This document shows, in pieces, positions 1 through 11,346 of a DNA stretch of 64,000 nt. Position numbers and translations under genes: made by a program. Every line of letters starts with the position of its first letter. Within the stretch, counting starts at the first letter, position 1. The DNA is from an uncultured Erwinia sp. GTDB taxonomy: Bacteria; Pseudomonadota; Gammaproteobacteria; Enterobacterales; Enterobacteriaceae. The notes under the pieces were generated by a model, which was given only the letters and a program-made list of their open reading frames with translations, did no database searches and was not told the DNA's origin. The stretch is from NCBI GenBank assembly GCA_945290265.1, contig CALYQW010000007.1:1-64000 (forward strand), given 5' to 3'.

Positions 1-139
1 TTGGCATTGCCGAGGGTACCCGCGTCAGCGGGCGAAGTGACGCCGCAAGCCCGGGAGCAGGGCGGCGGCGACTGGCCGCCCTGCTCGCCAGTCCGCGCAG
101 CGGAATGGTGAAACGTAGTTGACCTGGCTTTTTCCCTGG
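1..139 (+). repeat. Structured intergenic repeat, copy A (left-truncated by window edge)
   Basis: This matches the right half of the repeats at 34969-35219 and 17595-17845. Shared parts are the CCGAGGG block, a CCCGC/GCGGG hairpin, GGCGAAGTGACGCCGC, a long central hairpin, a TCCGC/GCGGA hairpin, GGTGAAACG and the GTTGACCT boundary at 118-125. The central hairpin has 12-bp arms (GAGCAGGGCGGC / GCCGCCCTGCTC). These are unrelated in sequence to the arms of the other two copies but equally complementary. After the boundary, GGCTTTTTCCCTGG resembles the sequence beyond copy B. It lies downstream of lplT. The start of the element is outside the window. Confidence 0.8.
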
Positions 140-193
140 TCTAAAAAAACAGGCAGCAGAGTAAAACCAAAATCCGGCACAGAACAGCGTACC

Positions 194-1399
194 TCAGGCA
201 CGCCGCGCCTGAACCCAGTTCCACCCCCACACCAGCAAAATCGCCAGCGCAAACACCACACCAAACCCGACGCCAGTGACAACCGGACTGGCTCCAAGAC
301 TCACCGCCAGTGAATACAGCCCCAGCATCACCAGCATCGCGGTATTTTCACCCAAATTCTGTACCGCAATCGCGTTACCCGCTCCCACCGTCTCTTTGCC
401 GCGCATCTGCAACAACGCATTCAGTGGCACCACGAAAAAGCCGCCCAGGGCACCCACAATGACCAGCAGCAGGCTGGCATTAAACACATCGGTCTGCAGG
501 GCAAAAATCGCCACCATCACGCCAATCAGTATCCCGGCTGGCATACAGCATCCGACAGTTTTTAACGTCACCAGCTTCGCGGCAGCCGCCGCGCCAATCA
601 CAATCCCCACCGCCACCAGCGCATTCAGCATGGTAGGCGTTTTGTTATCGCTGATCCCCAGCGCCAGTGGCACCCACAGCACCAGCAGAAAACGCAGGGT
701 AACCCCCGCTCCCCAGAACAGGCTGGTGCCGGTTAAGGAAAAGCGCGCCGGTGCATCGTGCCACAGGGTACGACAGGCAGCGTAAAAGCTGGCAGAGATA
801 CTGCGCGGATGCCAGCAGAGCCCCCGGCGCGCGGCGGACAGTTCCGGGATCAGCAGGTTGGCCGCTACCGCCAGTGCATAGGCGGTCACACATACAAGCA
901 GCGCGCTGGTCAGGTTCCAGTCAGCAAAGAAGCCGCCGGCCAGCGAACCCAACAGGATCGCCGCAATGGTCGAGGACTCCATCAGACCGTTAGCTTTTAC
1001 CAGGGTTTCACCGCCGGTCAGTTCCCCCAGAATGCCGTATTTCGCCGGAGAATAAGCCGCCGCGCCAATCCCCACCAGGCTGTAACCGAGAAACGGCTCC
1101 AGACCAGAGCAGATCACCAGTGCGCCCAGTAGTTTGACGCCGTTGGCGGCCATCATCACCCGCCCTTTGGCGAAGCCATCGGCAATCTGCCCGACAAACG
1201 GAGCCAGGATAATATAGGTAGCGACAAACACCATTTGCAGCACCGGCTGACTCCAGTCAGGCCACAGATCTTTTTTCAGCAGCGCCAGGGTGGCAAACAG
1301 CAGCGCGTTATCACCAAACGCCGAAAAAAACTGCGCCACAATCACCGCCAGCATCCCTTTGGACAGCAGCAGCTGCGGGTTAAGCGTTGGACTGGTCAT
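194..1399 (-). CDS. lplT: Lysophospholipid transporter LplT
   Basis: LplT is an inner-membrane major facilitator protein that flips lysophospholipids, chiefly lysophosphatidylethanolamine, into the cytoplasm for reacylation by Aas. The 401-residue product is hydrophobic throughout, with about 12 membrane segments. Near its start it carries a conserved stretch, [19 protein letters not shown], that I recognise from E. coli LplT. An upstream in-frame codon would add 14 residues, but the ATG at 1399 is preceded by GGAGGG at good spacing and matches the E. coli N-terminus. The gene overlaps the end of aas by 20 bp, so the two are almost certainly cotranscribed and translationally coupled. Confidence 0.95.
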   Translation of the reverse strand: MTSPTLNPQLLLSKGMLAVIVAQFFSAFGDNALLFATLALLKKDLWPDWSQPVLQMVFVATYIILAPFVGQIADGFAKGRVMMAANGVKLLGALVICSGLEPFLGYSLVGIGAAAYSPAKYGILGELTGGETLVKANGLMESSTIAAILLGSLAGGFFADWNLTSALLVCVTAYALAVAANLLIPELSAARRGLCWHPRSISASFYAACRTLWHDAPARFSLTGTSLFWGAGVTLRFLLVLWVPLALGISDNKTPTMLNALVAVGIVIGAAAAAKLVTLKTVGCCMPAGILIGVMVAIFALQTDVFNASLLLVIVGALGGFFVVPLNALLQMRGKETVGAGNAIAVQNLGENTAMLVMLGLYSLAVSLGASPVVTGVGFGVVFALAILLVWGWNWVQARRA

Positions 1400-3551
1400 C
1401 GGTTCCCTCCGCAGATCCCGCCAGCTCGCGCAGCGTGACAAAGTCGGTTTTACCGCTGCCCAGCAGCGGTAGCTTATCCAACCAGCGAATATCGCGCGGC
1501 ACTGCCAGTTCAGGGCTGCCCAGTTCGCGGGCGGCTCGCTGCAGCTGTTCGCGCGTCAGCGCGCGATCGGTGGTAAACAGCACCAGCGCTTCGCCACGGT
1601 TACCGTCCGGCTTCAGGGTCGCCGCATGCTGTTTATCTTCCGATACCCGCAGGGCGATCAGTTCGACCGTCTCCAGCGACACCATTTCACCGGCAATTTT
1701 GGCAAAGCGTTTTACCCGCCCTTCGATCCGGCAGAAGCCCTGCTCGTCAAAGCTGACGATATCGCCGGTGTCATACCAGCCGGCTTCCATCTGCCCTTCG
1801 CCGTTATCGGCCTGCGGTGCCTCCAGCACGCCCGGGTGCTCCACCCGCAGATAGCCTTTCATGATATTAGGGCCACGCAGCTGCAGCAGGCCGCCCAGCT
1901 CGAAGCCTGGCATGGCAATCAGGCGGGAATCCATCGCCGGCAGAATACGACCAACGGTATGGGATTTGGCCGCCATGGGTACGTTAATCGCCACTACCGG
2001 CGCACATTCGGTTACGCCATAACCTTCCAGAATGCGGATTCCAAATTTTTCCATCCACAGTTCACGGGTGGCCTGCTGCAGCTTCTCTGCACCCGCAACC
2101 ACATAGCGCAGGCGGGCGAAATCGTAAGGATGGGCAAAGCGCGCATAGTTATTGAGGAAGGTCGAGGTGCCGAACAGTACCGTACAGTTACGGTCATAGG
2201 TCAGCTCCGGCACAATGCGGTAGTGCAGCGGGCTGGGGTAAAGAAAAATCTGCGCGCCGGTCATCAGCGGGGTAAACAAACCTACCGTCAGACCAAAGGC
2301 GTGAAACAGCGGCAGGGCAGACATAAAGCGATCGCGCGGGGTAAAATCCGCCACGGTACGGATTTGCTCAACGTTGGCCAGCAGGCTTTTGTGCGAATGG
2401 ACTACCCCTTTAAGGTTGCCTTCAGAGCCGGAGGTAAACAGCACCATCGCCGCATCCTCCGGCTGCTGACGCACCTGCACCAGCGCCGGGAATAACAGAC
2501 CTCCAACGATCCACAGCTTATCCTGCCAGGTGATGGTGTCTTTTAAATCTTCCAGGAAGATCCACTTAACCTGATCCAGCCCCTGCGGCAGATGCCACAG
2601 CTTGCCTTTATCGAGGAACTGACGTGAGGTAAACACAGTTTTAATCTGCGCAGCAGTAATCGCACAGCCGACCCCTTTCACGCCGGCGGTATAGTTCAGC
2701 ATCGCCGGCACCCGCCCGCGCAGCGAGGCACCGAAGATCGCCGCCACGCTTACCGTGGCATTCGGCAGCAGCAGCCCGACATATTCGCCCTGGCGGGTGT
2801 AACGCTCCAGGATACGCCCAACGCCAAGCATTTTCTTCAGCAGACTGTGGTAGCTGTCGGGTTTGAAATTAACATCTTCAATACAGGGTTTACTGTGACC
2901 GTAGCGCTGAGCGGCAGCGAGAAAGGCGCAGAACAGCGTCTCGCGCGGACGTACCGCCATGCGGGCTTCCATCATAATATGGTGAAGATGTTCACCGGCC
3001 AGCTGGCGACGCGCGCGCGCGCTGGCTGCCTGCGGCATTGGAATGGTAGTGGCCGGCAGGACGGTAAGCGTGATGCGGGGGAACAGGCGACGCTTAAACA
3101 TTCCGCTCAGGCGGCCAAACGGGGTAAATTCAGCCCCTTCAATGCGCACCGGCACTACCGCGGCCTGGGATTTTGCCGCGACAAACCCGGCACCGTCATA
3201 AATTTTCATCAGTGAACCGGTGACGGTAATCCGCCCTTCCGGGAAAATCACTACCGGACGCCCCTGAGCAACCAGTTTGACCAGATGTTTGACTGACATC
3301 GGTTTGGTCGGATCCAGTGGCACAATATCCACAACGCGGCTGAGCCAGCGTATATACCAGCTTTCGCTAATCGCGGAGTAAACCGCAAAAACCGGCTTTA
3401 CCGGTAAAAACAGCGCCAGCAGCATGCCGTCGAGGAATGACATATGGTTGGGTGTTATCAGCACTTTTGACTGATATAACCCGGCTATATCCCCGTTCAG
3501 ACGCGTCGAAAACAGCAGGCGGAACAGTAAACGGAAAAAGGAAAGCAACAT
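1380..3551 (-). CDS. aas: Bifunctional 2-acylglycerophosphoethanolamine acyltransferase / acyl-ACP synthetase Aas
   Basis: Aas reacylates lysophospholipids brought in by LplT, using acyl-ACP made by its own synthetase domain at the inner membrane. The N-terminal half is a PlsC-type acyltransferase with the H-x4-D motif at H36 and D41 (NHMSFLD) and the FPEGR substrate motif. The C-terminal half is an AMP-forming ligase with the phosphate-binding loop TSGSEG at 373-378 and a GYGVTE motif. The length, 723 aa, is close to E. coli Aas (719). The start at 3551 was chosen over one seven codons upstream because AGGGAG precedes it and the protein then begins like E. coli Aas. lplT follows with a 20-bp overlap. 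Confidence 0.96.
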   Translation of the reverse strand: MLLSFFRLLFRLLFSTRLNGDIAGLYQSKVLITPNHMSFLDGMLLALFLPVKPVFAVYSAISESWYIRWLSRVVDIVPLDPTKPMSVKHLVKLVAQGRPVVIFPEGRITVTGSLMKIYDGAGFVAAKSQAAVVPVRIEGAEFTPFGRLSGMFKRRLFPRITLTVLPATTIPMPQAASARARRQLAGEHLHHIMMEARMAVRPRETLFCAFLAAAQRYGHSKPCIEDVNFKPDSYHSLLKKMLGVGRILERYTRQGEYVGLLLPNATVSVAAIFGASLRGRVPAMLNYTAGVKGVGCAITAAQIKTVFTSRQFLDKGKLWHLPQGLDQVKWIFLEDLKDTITWQDKLWIVGGLLFPALVQVRQQPEDAAMVLFTSGSEGNLKGVVHSHKSLLANVEQIRTVADFTPRDRFMSALPLFHAFGLTVGLFTPLMTGAQIFLYPSPLHYRIVPELTYDRNCTVLFGTSTFLNNYARFAHPYDFARLRYVVAGAEKLQQATRELWMEKFGIRILEGYGVTECAPVVAINVPMAAKSHTVGRILPAMDSRLIAMPGFELGGLLQLRGPNIMKGYLRVEHPGVLEAPQADNGEGQMEAGWYDTGDIVSFDEQGFCRIEGRVKRFAKIAGEMVSLETVELIALRVSEDKQHAATLKPDGNRGEALVLFTTDRALTREQLQRAARELGSPELAVPRDIRWLDKLPLLGSGKTDFVTLRELAGSAEGTDDQSNA

Positions 3552-3689
3552 ACCAGCTCCCTGGCGAATCAATAACAGCCTACCAAGATGCAGGATAAAG
3601 CGTTACAACTCAATAGGCTGCCAGGGAGATCGGCCGATAAAAAGCGTAAAATGATTCCGATTATCGTCGTTGAACACCTTAAAGCTCTT

Positions 3690-5078
3690 TTACTGATGCC
3701 AGCCGCCGCCCAGTGCGGTAATTAACTGCACGCTGGTGACCCAGCGGGTACTTTCCAGCTGCAGCAGGCTTTGCTGCTGACTGAGGCTGGTATTTTCAGT
3801 GGTAGCCACATCAAGGTAATCAATCAATCCCGCCTGATACTGATTAAAGGTAACCCGTGCTGACTCCTGCGCCGAGACGGCCGCCTGCTGCTGCACTGTA
3901 ATTTCATCCTGCAGCGTATTCAGCTCCACCAGATAGTCTTCCACCTCCTGGAATGCATCCAGTACCGTCTGGCGATAGCTGGCAACATCCGCGTCGTAGG
4001 CTGCCCGCGCCTGGGCCACTTTGGCCGAGGTAGCGCCGAAGTCCAGCAGGGTGCCGCTCAGCTCCGGCCCCAGCGACCAGACCCGGTTTGGCAGCGAGAA
4101 CAGATTATGCAGCGCCGAACTGGAGAAACCGGCGCTGGCGCTAAGGGTCAGATCGGGATAGTAACCGGCAATCGCCACGCCTACCGCCGCATTGGCCGCA
4201 GCGACGGTGCGTTCAGCCTGAGCAATATCCGGGCGGCGCTGCAGCAAATCTCCTGGCAGCGCTGCCGGGATCATCGGCAGAGTGGCGTTAATATCCGCCA
4301 CCGGCAGACTGAATTCCGCAGGCGTTTTGCCCATCAGTACCGCAACGGCGTGCTCCAGCTGCGCCCGCTGCCAGCGCAAATCCAGCGCCGAGGCCTGCGC
4401 ACTCTGCAGTTGCACCTGCGCCTGCGCCAGCGTGCCGCGTGAGGCGGTGCCGGCCTGATACTGGTTTTGAATCACCTGCAAATAGCGCTGATAGGCGGTG
4501 ATGCTGCGCTGATAAAGTGCAATGCGCTGATCAAGCACCCGTAGCTTGAAATAGTCTTGTGCCAGTGTGGACTGAGCGCTGAGGGTGATATTGGCCAGCT
4601 CCGCCGCGCTGGCATCCGCACTGGCATAGTTTTCTTCCAGGGTACGCCGCAGTTTGCCCCACAAATCCAGCTCCCAGCTGGCGCTGACCCCGGCACTGTC
4701 GCTGTCCGTCACGGTGCGCCCGCTGGTGGTGCTGTGGCTGCCGCTGCGGGTGGAACTGGCGGTACCGCTCACCGTAGGGAACAGGTCGCTGCGCGATTCA
4801 GCCGCCAGCGCCAGCGCCTGGCGATACAGCGCCTGATACTGCGCTACGTTCTGATTGGAAATCTGCACCTGACGCAGCAGGCCATTCAGGGTGGCATCCT
4901 GATAAACCGCCCACCACTCGCCTTTGGTGCGATCGTCCTGGGGCTGCGCCTGCTGCCAGCCTTTGGCTTCTTTAAAGTGCAATGCGGTCGGCGCGGTCGG
5001 ACGCTGGTAGTCGGGGCCAACGGTGCAGCCGTTAAGCAGCAACAGCAGTGCCAGCGGCGTTAAGCTTGTCAGTTTCAT
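3690..5078 (-). CDS. OprM/NodT-family outer-membrane efflux lipoprotein
   Basis: This is the outer-membrane channel of a tripartite efflux pump. The 462-residue protein begins with a lipoprotein signal peptide ending in the lipobox LLNGC, followed by TVGPDYQRP, a typical start for mature OprM/NodT proteins. Two repeated halves rich in long alpha-helices follow, each with Q/A-rich coiled-coil segments, as in TolC-fold channels. It starts 4 nt after the mdtC-like stop and is the last gene of the RND operon, so it is probably the dedicated partner of that pump. E. coli MdtABC lacks such a gene and uses TolC; Pseudomonas MuxABC-OpmB has the same four-gene layout. The start at 5078 fits the signal peptide; the codon 63 nt upstream would place extra residues before it. 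Confidence 0.88.
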   Translation of the reverse strand: MKLTSLTPLALLLLLNGCTVGPDYQRPTAPTALHFKEAKGWQQAQPQDDRTKGEWWAVYQDATLNGLLRQVQISNQNVAQYQALYRQALALAAESRSDLFPTVSGTASSTRSGSHSTTSGRTVTDSDSAGVSASWELDLWGKLRRTLEENYASADASAAELANITLSAQSTLAQDYFKLRVLDQRIALYQRSITAYQRYLQVIQNQYQAGTASRGTLAQAQVQLQSAQASALDLRWQRAQLEHAVAVLMGKTPAEFSLPVADINATLPMIPAALPGDLLQRRPDIAQAERTVAAANAAVGVAIAGYYPDLTLSASAGFSSSALHNLFSLPNRVWSLGPELSGTLLDFGATSAKVAQARAAYDADVASYRQTVLDAFQEVEDYLVELNTLQDEITVQQQAAVSAQESARVTFNQYQAGLIDYLDVATTENTSLSQQQSLLQLESTRWVTSVQLITALGGGWHQ

Positions 5079-5082
5079 GATG

Positions 5083-8000
5083 TTACTCAGTATGGCGCAG
5101 ACGGTACCACTGACGTTTCGTGGCGCGACTGACGCGATCAAGATAGAGATAAACCACCGGAGTGGTAAACAGGGTTAACAGCTGGCTGAGCGCCAGGCCA
5201 CCGGCAATCGCCAGCCCCAGCGGGCTGCGCAAATCGGCATCTCCGCCGCTGCCCAGCGCCAGCGGCAGCGCACCAAAAAAGGCCGCCAGGGTAGTCATCA
5301 TAATCGGCCGGAAGCGCATCAGACAGGCCTGGGTGATCGCCTGCTGCGGCGACATTCCCTGATTTCGTTCTGCTGCCAGCGCAAAGTCGATCATCATAAT
5401 CGCGTTCTTTTTCACAATGCCAATCAGCAGCAGAATGCCGATCAGGGCTATCACCGTCAGCTGAGTGTTGGTGAGCAGCATCAGCAGCAGCGCCCCCACT
5501 CCGGCTGACGGCAGCGTGGAGAGGATGGTCAGCGGATGAATGTAGCTCTCATACAGCATGCCCAGCACCACATACACCGCCAGCAGCGCCGCCAGAATCA
5601 GCCACGGCATTGAGGCGCTCAGATCGGCGAAGGCTTTGGCGGTGCCCTGGAAACCTGCCTGAATCGATCCCGGCAGGCCAATTTTCGCCATCGCGGTTTT
5701 GATAGCCGCCTGCGCCTGCTCCAGCGATACGCCATCCTGCAGGTTAAAGGCAATGGTGTTGGTGGCAGACTGCCCCTGGTGGTTTACCGACAGCGGCGCA
5801 TTGCCGCCGCTGAAGCTGGCAAAGGCTGACAGCGGGATCTGATTGCCGCTGTCGTTAACCACAAACAGTTTATTTAAGGTGTCCGGCTGCTGGGTAAAGC
5901 TGTCGTTCACCGACATCACCACATGGTACTGATTCAGGGTTTTATACAGGGTGGCAATCTGCCGCTGGCTGAAGGCGTTGTTCAGCAGGGTATCCAGCAT
6001 GCTGACATTGACCCCCAGCCGCGTTGCCCGATCGCGGTCGATATTCAGCACCACTTCCTGACCGCCGGTCTGACTGTCGGCATCAACGCTGGTCAGCAGC
6101 GGGATCTGCTCCAGCGCCTTTTGCACTTTCGGCGTCCAGATGCGCAGGCTGTCGAGATTATCGGCCTGCAGGCTGTACTGATAGCTGGCGTTGGCACTGC
6201 GTCCGCCAACGCGCAGATCCTGGGCCGCCATCAGAAACAGCTGCACACCGGGAACGTTCTGGTTTTTGCCGCTCAGGCGGTTGGCTACGCTGCTGGCATC
6301 GGCATCACGCTGCTTATAATCCTTCAGCCGCACAAAGAAGGTGGCGGTATTACGCGAGCCAAATGCGCCGCTGCCCATAGAGGACATCACGCCTTCCACT
6401 GCCGGATCCTGGCTGATAATCTGCGCGAACTGCTTCATTTTCGGTTCCATCGCCTGGAACGAGACGTTCTGATCGGCGCGCAGCATCCCCATTAGCAGGC
6501 CGGTGTCCTGATTGGGGAAGAAGCCTTTCTGCACCACGGTATACAGAAACACATTCAGCAACACGGTGAGCAGCAGGCTGAACAGCGTCAGGCGCTGATG
6601 ACGCATCACCCAATTCAGCGCCGCCGCATAGGCCGCCAGCAGACGGTTTAACTGGCGCTCGACCCACAGCGACAGCGGGTGCGGTCGGACAGCGACCGGC
6701 GGCCTACGCTTTAACAGGCGTGAACAGAGCATCGGCGTCAGGCTGAGGGACACCAGCATAGAAATCACCAGCGACACGGTAAGGGTCACGGCAAATTCGC
6801 GGAACAGACGTCCGACAATACTGCCCATCAGCAGGATAGGAATAAATACCGCCACCAACGACAGGGTCATCGCCAGCACGGTAAAGCTGACTTCATGAGC
6901 GCCTTTAAGCGCCGCCCGCACCGGGCTTAACCCCTGTTCGATATAGCGGGTAATATTTTCCAGCACCACGATGGCATCATCCACCACAAAACCGGTAGCA
7001 ATAATCAGCGCCATCAGTGACAGGTTATCCAGGCTGTAGTCCAGCAGGTACATCACCGCACAGCTGCCAATCAGGGAAACCGGCAGTGCCAGCGCCGGGA
7101 TCACTACCGCGCGCAGATTACGCAGGAAGACAAACACCACGCCAATCACCAGCAGCACCGCGATCAGCAGCGTTTCTTCGGTGTCATACAGCGAGGCGCG
7201 CACGTTCGGTGAGCGATCGACCACCAGCGTCAGGCTGACGTCAGCGGGCAGTTCTTTGGTGATTAGCGGCAGCTGCGCCTTAATATTATCAATGGTTTCC
7301 AGCATATTGGCCCCGGCCTGGCGGGTAACGCCAATGGTGACCGACGGCGATCCGTTATAGAAACCCACGTTATATTTATCTTCCACCCCGTCATAGACCG
7401 TGGCGACATCGCTTAAGCGTACCGCCCGGCCCTTCTGGTAGCTGACCACCAGATTCCGATACTGCTGCGCCTGCTCCAGCTGGCCGTTGCTGTCTACCAT
7501 CCATGACTGGCTGCTGCCTTCCAGCATCCCTTTTGGCAGGTTGGTGGTGCTGTTGGCAATGGCCTTACGTACCGTGTCCAGCGAGATGCCGTAATGCGTC
7601 AGCTGCTGCGGCTGCAGATCGATGCGAACGCCTGGCAGCGAGCTGCCGCGTAGCGAAACCTGTCCGACACCGTTCACCTGGGAAATCACCTGCTGAATTT
7701 TACTGTCGGCCAGATCGTAAAGTTCGGCACTGGTGCGGGTTTTCGACGACAGCGCCAGCATCACAATCGGTGCTTCCGACGGGTTAGCCTTGCGGTAGGT
7801 TGGCAGCGACGGCATGCTGCTGGGCAGCAGGCTGCGCGCGGCGTTGATCGCCGCCTGTACGTCACGTGCGGCACCGTTAATATCACGGTCAAGATCAAAC
7901 TGTAGAATAATGGTGGTGGAGCTTTGCGAGCTTTGCGAGCTCATTTCGCTGATACCGGCGATCTGTCCCAGCGCCCGCTCCAGCGGGGTAGCCACCGTAG

Positions 8001-8175
8001 CGGCCATGGTTTCCGGGCTGGCTCCCGGCAGGCTGGCGGAAACCATAATCGTTGGAAAATCCACCTGCGGCAGCGGTGCCACTGGCAACAGACGGTAACC
8101 CAGCATCCCCAGCAGCAACAGTGCCAGGGTCAGCAGCAGGGTAGCCACCGGACGAAAAATAAACAGTCGGGTCAT
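5083..8175 (-). CDS. mdtC: RND multidrug efflux transporter, MdtC-like subunit
   Basis: This inner-membrane, proton-driven RND transporter subunit of 1030 aa has the usual layout. One TM helix (RPVATLLLTLALLLLG) is followed by a large periplasmic porter/docking region, TM2-6, TM7, a second periplasmic region and TM8-12. The TM4 proton-relay pair is present in GFVVDDAIVVLEN. It is the second of two adjacent RND genes, as in E. coli mdtB-mdtC, where the products form a heterotrimer. It begins 9 nt after the upstream RND stop with an AGGTAAAG ribosome-binding site. Assignment to MdtC rather than a paralogue such as MdtW is by gene order and resemblance. Known MdtABC substrates include bile salts and novobiocin; substrates here are unknown. 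Confidence 0.85.
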   Translation of the reverse strand: MTRLFIFRPVATLLLTLALLLLGMLGYRLLPVAPLPQVDFPTIMVSASLPGASPETMAATVATPLERALGQIAGISEMSSQSSQSSTTIILQFDLDRDINGAARDVQAAINAARSLLPSSMPSLPTYRKANPSEAPIVMLALSSKTRTSAELYDLADSKIQQVISQVNGVGQVSLRGSSLPGVRIDLQPQQLTHYGISLDTVRKAIANSTTNLPKGMLEGSSQSWMVDSNGQLEQAQQYRNLVVSYQKGRAVRLSDVATVYDGVEDKYNVGFYNGSPSVTIGVTRQAGANMLETIDNIKAQLPLITKELPADVSLTLVVDRSPNVRASLYDTEETLLIAVLLVIGVVFVFLRNLRAVVIPALALPVSLIGSCAVMYLLDYSLDNLSLMALIIATGFVVDDAIVVLENITRYIEQGLSPVRAALKGAHEVSFTVLAMTLSLVAVFIPILLMGSIVGRLFREFAVTLTVSLVISMLVSLSLTPMLCSRLLKRRPPVAVRPHPLSLWVERQLNRLLAAYAAALNWVMRHQRLTLFSLLLTVLLNVFLYTVVQKGFFPNQDTGLLMGMLRADQNVSFQAMEPKMKQFAQIISQDPAVEGVMSSMGSGAFGSRNTATFFVRLKDYKQRDADASSVANRLSGKNQNVPGVQLFLMAAQDLRVGGRSANASYQYSLQADNLDSLRIWTPKVQKALEQIPLLTSVDADSQTGGQEVVLNIDRDRATRLGVNVSMLDTLLNNAFSQRQIATLYKTLNQYHVVMSVNDSFTQQPDTLNKLFVVNDSGNQIPLSAFASFSGGNAPLSVNHQGQSATNTIAFNLQDGVSLEQAQAAIKTAMAKIGLPGSIQAGFQGTAKAFADLSASMPWLILAALLAVYVVLGMLYESYIHPLTILSTLPSAGVGALLLMLLTNTQLTVIALIGILLLIGIVKKNAIMMIDFALAAERNQGMSPQQAITQACLMRFRPIMMTTLAAFFGALPLALGSGGDADLRSPLGLAIAGGLALSQLLTLFTTPVVYLYLDRVSRATKRQWYRLRHTE

Positions 8176-8184
8176 CTTTACCTG

Positions 8185-11100
8185 TTAACCCCGCTGCGTC
8201 CGGCGCTGCAGCCAGTGACGGGCGCGCTGCGACAGATTATCAAACCACAGATAGATTACCGGCGTGGAGAACAGCGTCAGCACCTGACTGACAATCAGCC
8301 CGCCGACGATCACCAGCCCCAGCGGCTGACGCAGCTCAGCGCCGGAGCCGGAGGCCAGCATCAGCGGTAACGCCCCCAGCAGCGCCGCCATGGTGGTCAT
8401 CAGTATCGGGCGGAAGCGCAGCAGACAGGCCTGATGGATTGCCTCACGCGGGCTGAGGTGCTGCTTATGTTCGGCCTCCAGCGCGAAGTCGATCATCATA
8501 ATCGCGTTCTTCTTCACAATACCAATCAGCAGGATCACGCCGATCAGTGCAATCAGGCTGAATTCAGTATCAGCCAGCAGCAGGGTCAGCAGTGCCCCTA
8601 CCGCTGCCGACGGCAGGGTAGAGAGAATAGTGACCGGATGAATAAAGCTTTCATACAGAATGCCCAGCACCACATACATGGTCATCAGCGCCGCGAGGAT
8701 CAGCCACAGCGTATTGCCGGTGGCACTCTGGAAGGCTTCGGTTTCCCCCTGCCAGCTGAGAGTCGTGCCCGCTGGCTGATGTAAGGACTGGCTGACCTCC
8801 GCTATCGCCTGCTGCGCCTGCTCCAGCGAATAGCCCTCATTCAGATTAAAGGAGACGGTGACCGCCGGCAGCTGGTTAATGCGCAGGTGCATCAGTGAAC
8901 CGGTGCGCTGGGTAATGGTGGCAACCGAGGTCAGTTTAACCATGCCACTGGTCGAACTGGTGCTACTGGTTGAACTGCTGGTACTGGTGGTCGTGCTGGT
9001 ACTGCTGTCTGAACTGGTCGACGGTGCCAGATAAATATCGTCAAACGAGGCTGGCGACTGACTGAAGCGCGGCGCAACCTCCAGCACCACCCGATACTGG
9101 TTAGACTGGGTGAAAATGGTGGAGATCAGCCGCTGACCAAAGGCGTTATACAGTGCGGTATCGACGTCCGAGGCGGTGATGCCATAGCGCGCCGCCGCAT
9201 CGCGGTTCAGCTGCACCCAGGCCACCTGGCCCTGATCCTGCAAATCACTGACTACCGAACTGAATTCCGGTCGCTGCTGCAACGCGGCCACCAGCTTTGG
9301 CGTCCAGCTGTTGAGGTGTTCGCTGTCGATATCATCGAGGCTGAACTGATAGCGGTTCGGCGTGACCTGATCGTTAACCGTCAGATCCTGCGCCGACTGG
9401 AGGTAAAGGGTGATGCCCGGCACGGCGGCAGCCGCCTGTTGCAGCTCAGCAATCACCTTATCCGCGCGCTCATCGCGCTGGTCGAACGGCTTCAGGTTGA
9501 TCTGCATCCGTCCGCTGTTCAGGCTGGTGTTATTGCCATCCACGCCAATGGTGGATGACAGGCTCTCAACCGCCGGATTTTTCAGCACAATCTGCGCCAG
9601 CTGCTGCTGACGCCGCGACATTTCCGCAAACGAGACGTCCTGTGAGGCCAGGGTTACGGCCTGGATTTGACCGGTATCCTGCTCCGGGAAAAAGCCTTTC
9701 GGCACCACCAGATACAGCAGCGCGGTTAACCCCAGGGTGGCCAGCGCCACCAGCAGCGTCAGACGCTGATGATTCAGCACCACCGTCAGCAGACGATCGT
9801 ACCCGGCAATCAGTTTATCGAAGAACTGACCACTTTTACGGTAGAAACGCGACTGCCGCTCTTCGGGAATATGCTGCAGCAGGTAAGCACAGAGCATCGG
9901 CGTCAGGGTCAGCGACACCAGCATCGATACCAGAATCGATACCGCCAGGGTAATGGCAAATTCGCGGAACAGTCGCCCGACCACGTCCCCCATAAACAGC
10001 AGCGGGATCAGTACCGCAATCAGCGAGAAGGTCAGCGAGATAATGGTAAAACCAATCTGCTGCGATCCTTTCAGCGCCGCTTCCATTGGCGGCTCGCCAT
10101 GTTCAAGGCGGCGCGAGATATTTTCCACCACCACGATGGCATCATCAATAACAAAACCGGTAGCCACCGTCAGCGCCATCAGCGACAGGTTGTTCAGGCT
10201 GAACCCGGCAAGGTACATAATGCCAAAGGTGCCGATCAGCGACAGCGGCACCGCCACGCCGGGGATCAGGGTGGCGGCGATATTGCGCAGGAACAGAAAG
10301 GTGACCATCACCACCAGCGAGATTGACAGCATCAGCTCAAACTGCACATCGCTGATCGACGCACGGATGGTCTGGGTACGATCGGACAGCACCGACATTT
10401 TTACCCCATCCGGCAGCGCCGCCTGCAGCGCCGGCAGCTTCGCCTTAATCTGATCCACCACCGAAATTACGTTAGCGCCAGGCTGACGCTGCACGCTGAT
10501 AATAATCGCCGGACTGTTGTTGGCCCACGCGGTCTGGAAGGTATTCTCTGCCGCTTCCTCAATCTGCGCGATATCGTGCAGGCGCAGCGCGGCCCCATTT
10601 TTATACGTCAGGATCAGATTGCCGTATTCCTCTGCGGTGCGCAGCTGATCGTTGGCATCAATGGTGACCGAATGGTAGCGGCCATCAAAACCGCCTTTAG
10701 AACCATTAACGTTGCTGTCACCAACCAGGGTATTCACATCCTCCAGCGTCAGGCCGTGCGCTGCCAGCGCCTGCGGATCGACGTGGATACGGATTGCCGG
10801 CTGATGCCCCCCCGCCAGCGTCACCATCCCGACGCCGGAAATCTGCGACAGCTTTAGCGCAATGCGGGTATTCACCAGATCCTGAACCTGAGTCAGCGGC
10901 AGCGTTTCTGAGCTGGCGGCAAGGGTGATTACCGCGCTGTCCGCCGGGTTAACCTTTTTATAGGTAGGCGGGTTAGGCAGATCGTCAGGCAGCAGGCTGT
11001 TGGCAGCATTGATTGCCGCCTGCACTTCCTGCTCAGCCACATCCAGTGACAGTGACAGCGAGAATTTCAGGGTGATAACCGACGAGCCGCCAGAACTGCT

Positions 11101-11346
11101 GGAGGTCATCTGGCTTAAGCCGGACATCTCTCCCAGCTGACGTTCCAGTGGTGCGGTAACCGAAGAGGTCATCACGTCCGGGCTGGCGCCGGGATACAGG
11201 GTAGTCACCTGAATCGTGGGATAATCCACCTGCGGCAGCGCCGAGGTAGACAGGGTGCGATAAGCAAAGATACCGCAGATCAGCACGCCTACCATCAGCA
11301 GGATGGTGGCGACCGGACGCAGGATAAATATACGCGATGGATTCAT
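8185..11346 (-). CDS. mdtB: RND multidrug efflux transporter, MdtB-like subunit, with Ser/Thr-rich insert
   Basis: This RND inner-membrane transporter of 1053 aa is the partner of the following mdtC-like gene. It closely resembles E. coli MdtB over much of its length, for example [13 protein letters not shown] and [16 protein letters not shown]4 carries the paired Asp in [13 protein letters not shown]. Residues about 774-801 form a run made almost only of Ser and Thr, in the second periplasmic (docking) region where E. coli MdtB has a short loop. This looks like a flexible insert. The ATG overlaps the mdtA stop (TAATG), so the two are translationally coupled. A paralogous plant-enterobacterial pump (MdtUVW type) is an alternative identity. 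Confidence 0.85.
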   Translation of the reverse strand: MNPSRIFILRPVATILLMVGVLICGIFAYRTLSTSALPQVDYPTIQVTTLYPGASPDVMTSSVTAPLERQLGEMSGLSQMTSSSSGGSSVITLKFSLSLSLDVAEQEVQAAINAANSLLPDDLPNPPTYKKVNPADSAVITLAASSETLPLTQVQDLVNTRIALKLSQISGVGMVTLAGGHQPAIRIHVDPQALAAHGLTLEDVNTLVGDSNVNGSKGGFDGRYHSVTIDANDQLRTAEEYGNLILTYKNGAALRLHDIAQIEEAAENTFQTAWANNSPAIIISVQRQPGANVISVVDQIKAKLPALQAALPDGVKMSVLSDRTQTIRASISDVQFELMLSISLVVMVTFLFLRNIAATLIPGVAVPLSLIGTFGIMYLAGFSLNNLSLMALTVATGFVIDDAIVVVENISRRLEHGEPPMEAALKGSQQIGFTIISLTFSLIAVLIPLLFMGDVVGRLFREFAITLAVSILVSMLVSLTLTPMLCAYLLQHIPEERQSRFYRKSGQFFDKLIAGYDRLLTVVLNHQRLTLLVALATLGLTALLYLVVPKGFFPEQDTGQIQAVTLASQDVSFAEMSRRQQQLAQIVLKNPAVESLSSTIGVDGNNTSLNSGRMQINLKPFDQRDERADKVIAELQQAAAAVPGITLYLQSAQDLTVNDQVTPNRYQFSLDDIDSEHLNSWTPKLVAALQQRPEFSSVVSDLQDQGQVAWVQLNRDAAARYGITASDVDTALYNAFGQRLISTIFTQSNQYRVVLEVAPRFSQSPASFDDIYLAPSTSSDSSTSTTTSTSSSTSSTSSTSGMVKLTSVATITQRTGSLMHLRINQLPAVTVSFNLNEGYSLEQAQQAIAEVSQSLHQPAGTTLSWQGETEAFQSATGNTLWLILAALMTMYVVLGILYESFIHPVTILSTLPSAAVGALLTLLLADTEFSLIALIGVILLIGIVKKNAIMMIDFALEAEHKQHLSPREAIHQACLLRFRPILMTTMAALLGALPLMLASGSGAELRQPLGLVIVGGLIVSQVLTLFSTPVIYLWFDNLSQRARHWLQRRTQRG

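Noticed and set aside
25..297. 90-codon minus-strand frame at the left edge
   Set aside because: It lies across repeat copy A and the lplT end; its codons follow the hairpins. The 17646-17837 frame in copy B is likewise a by-product of the repeat.
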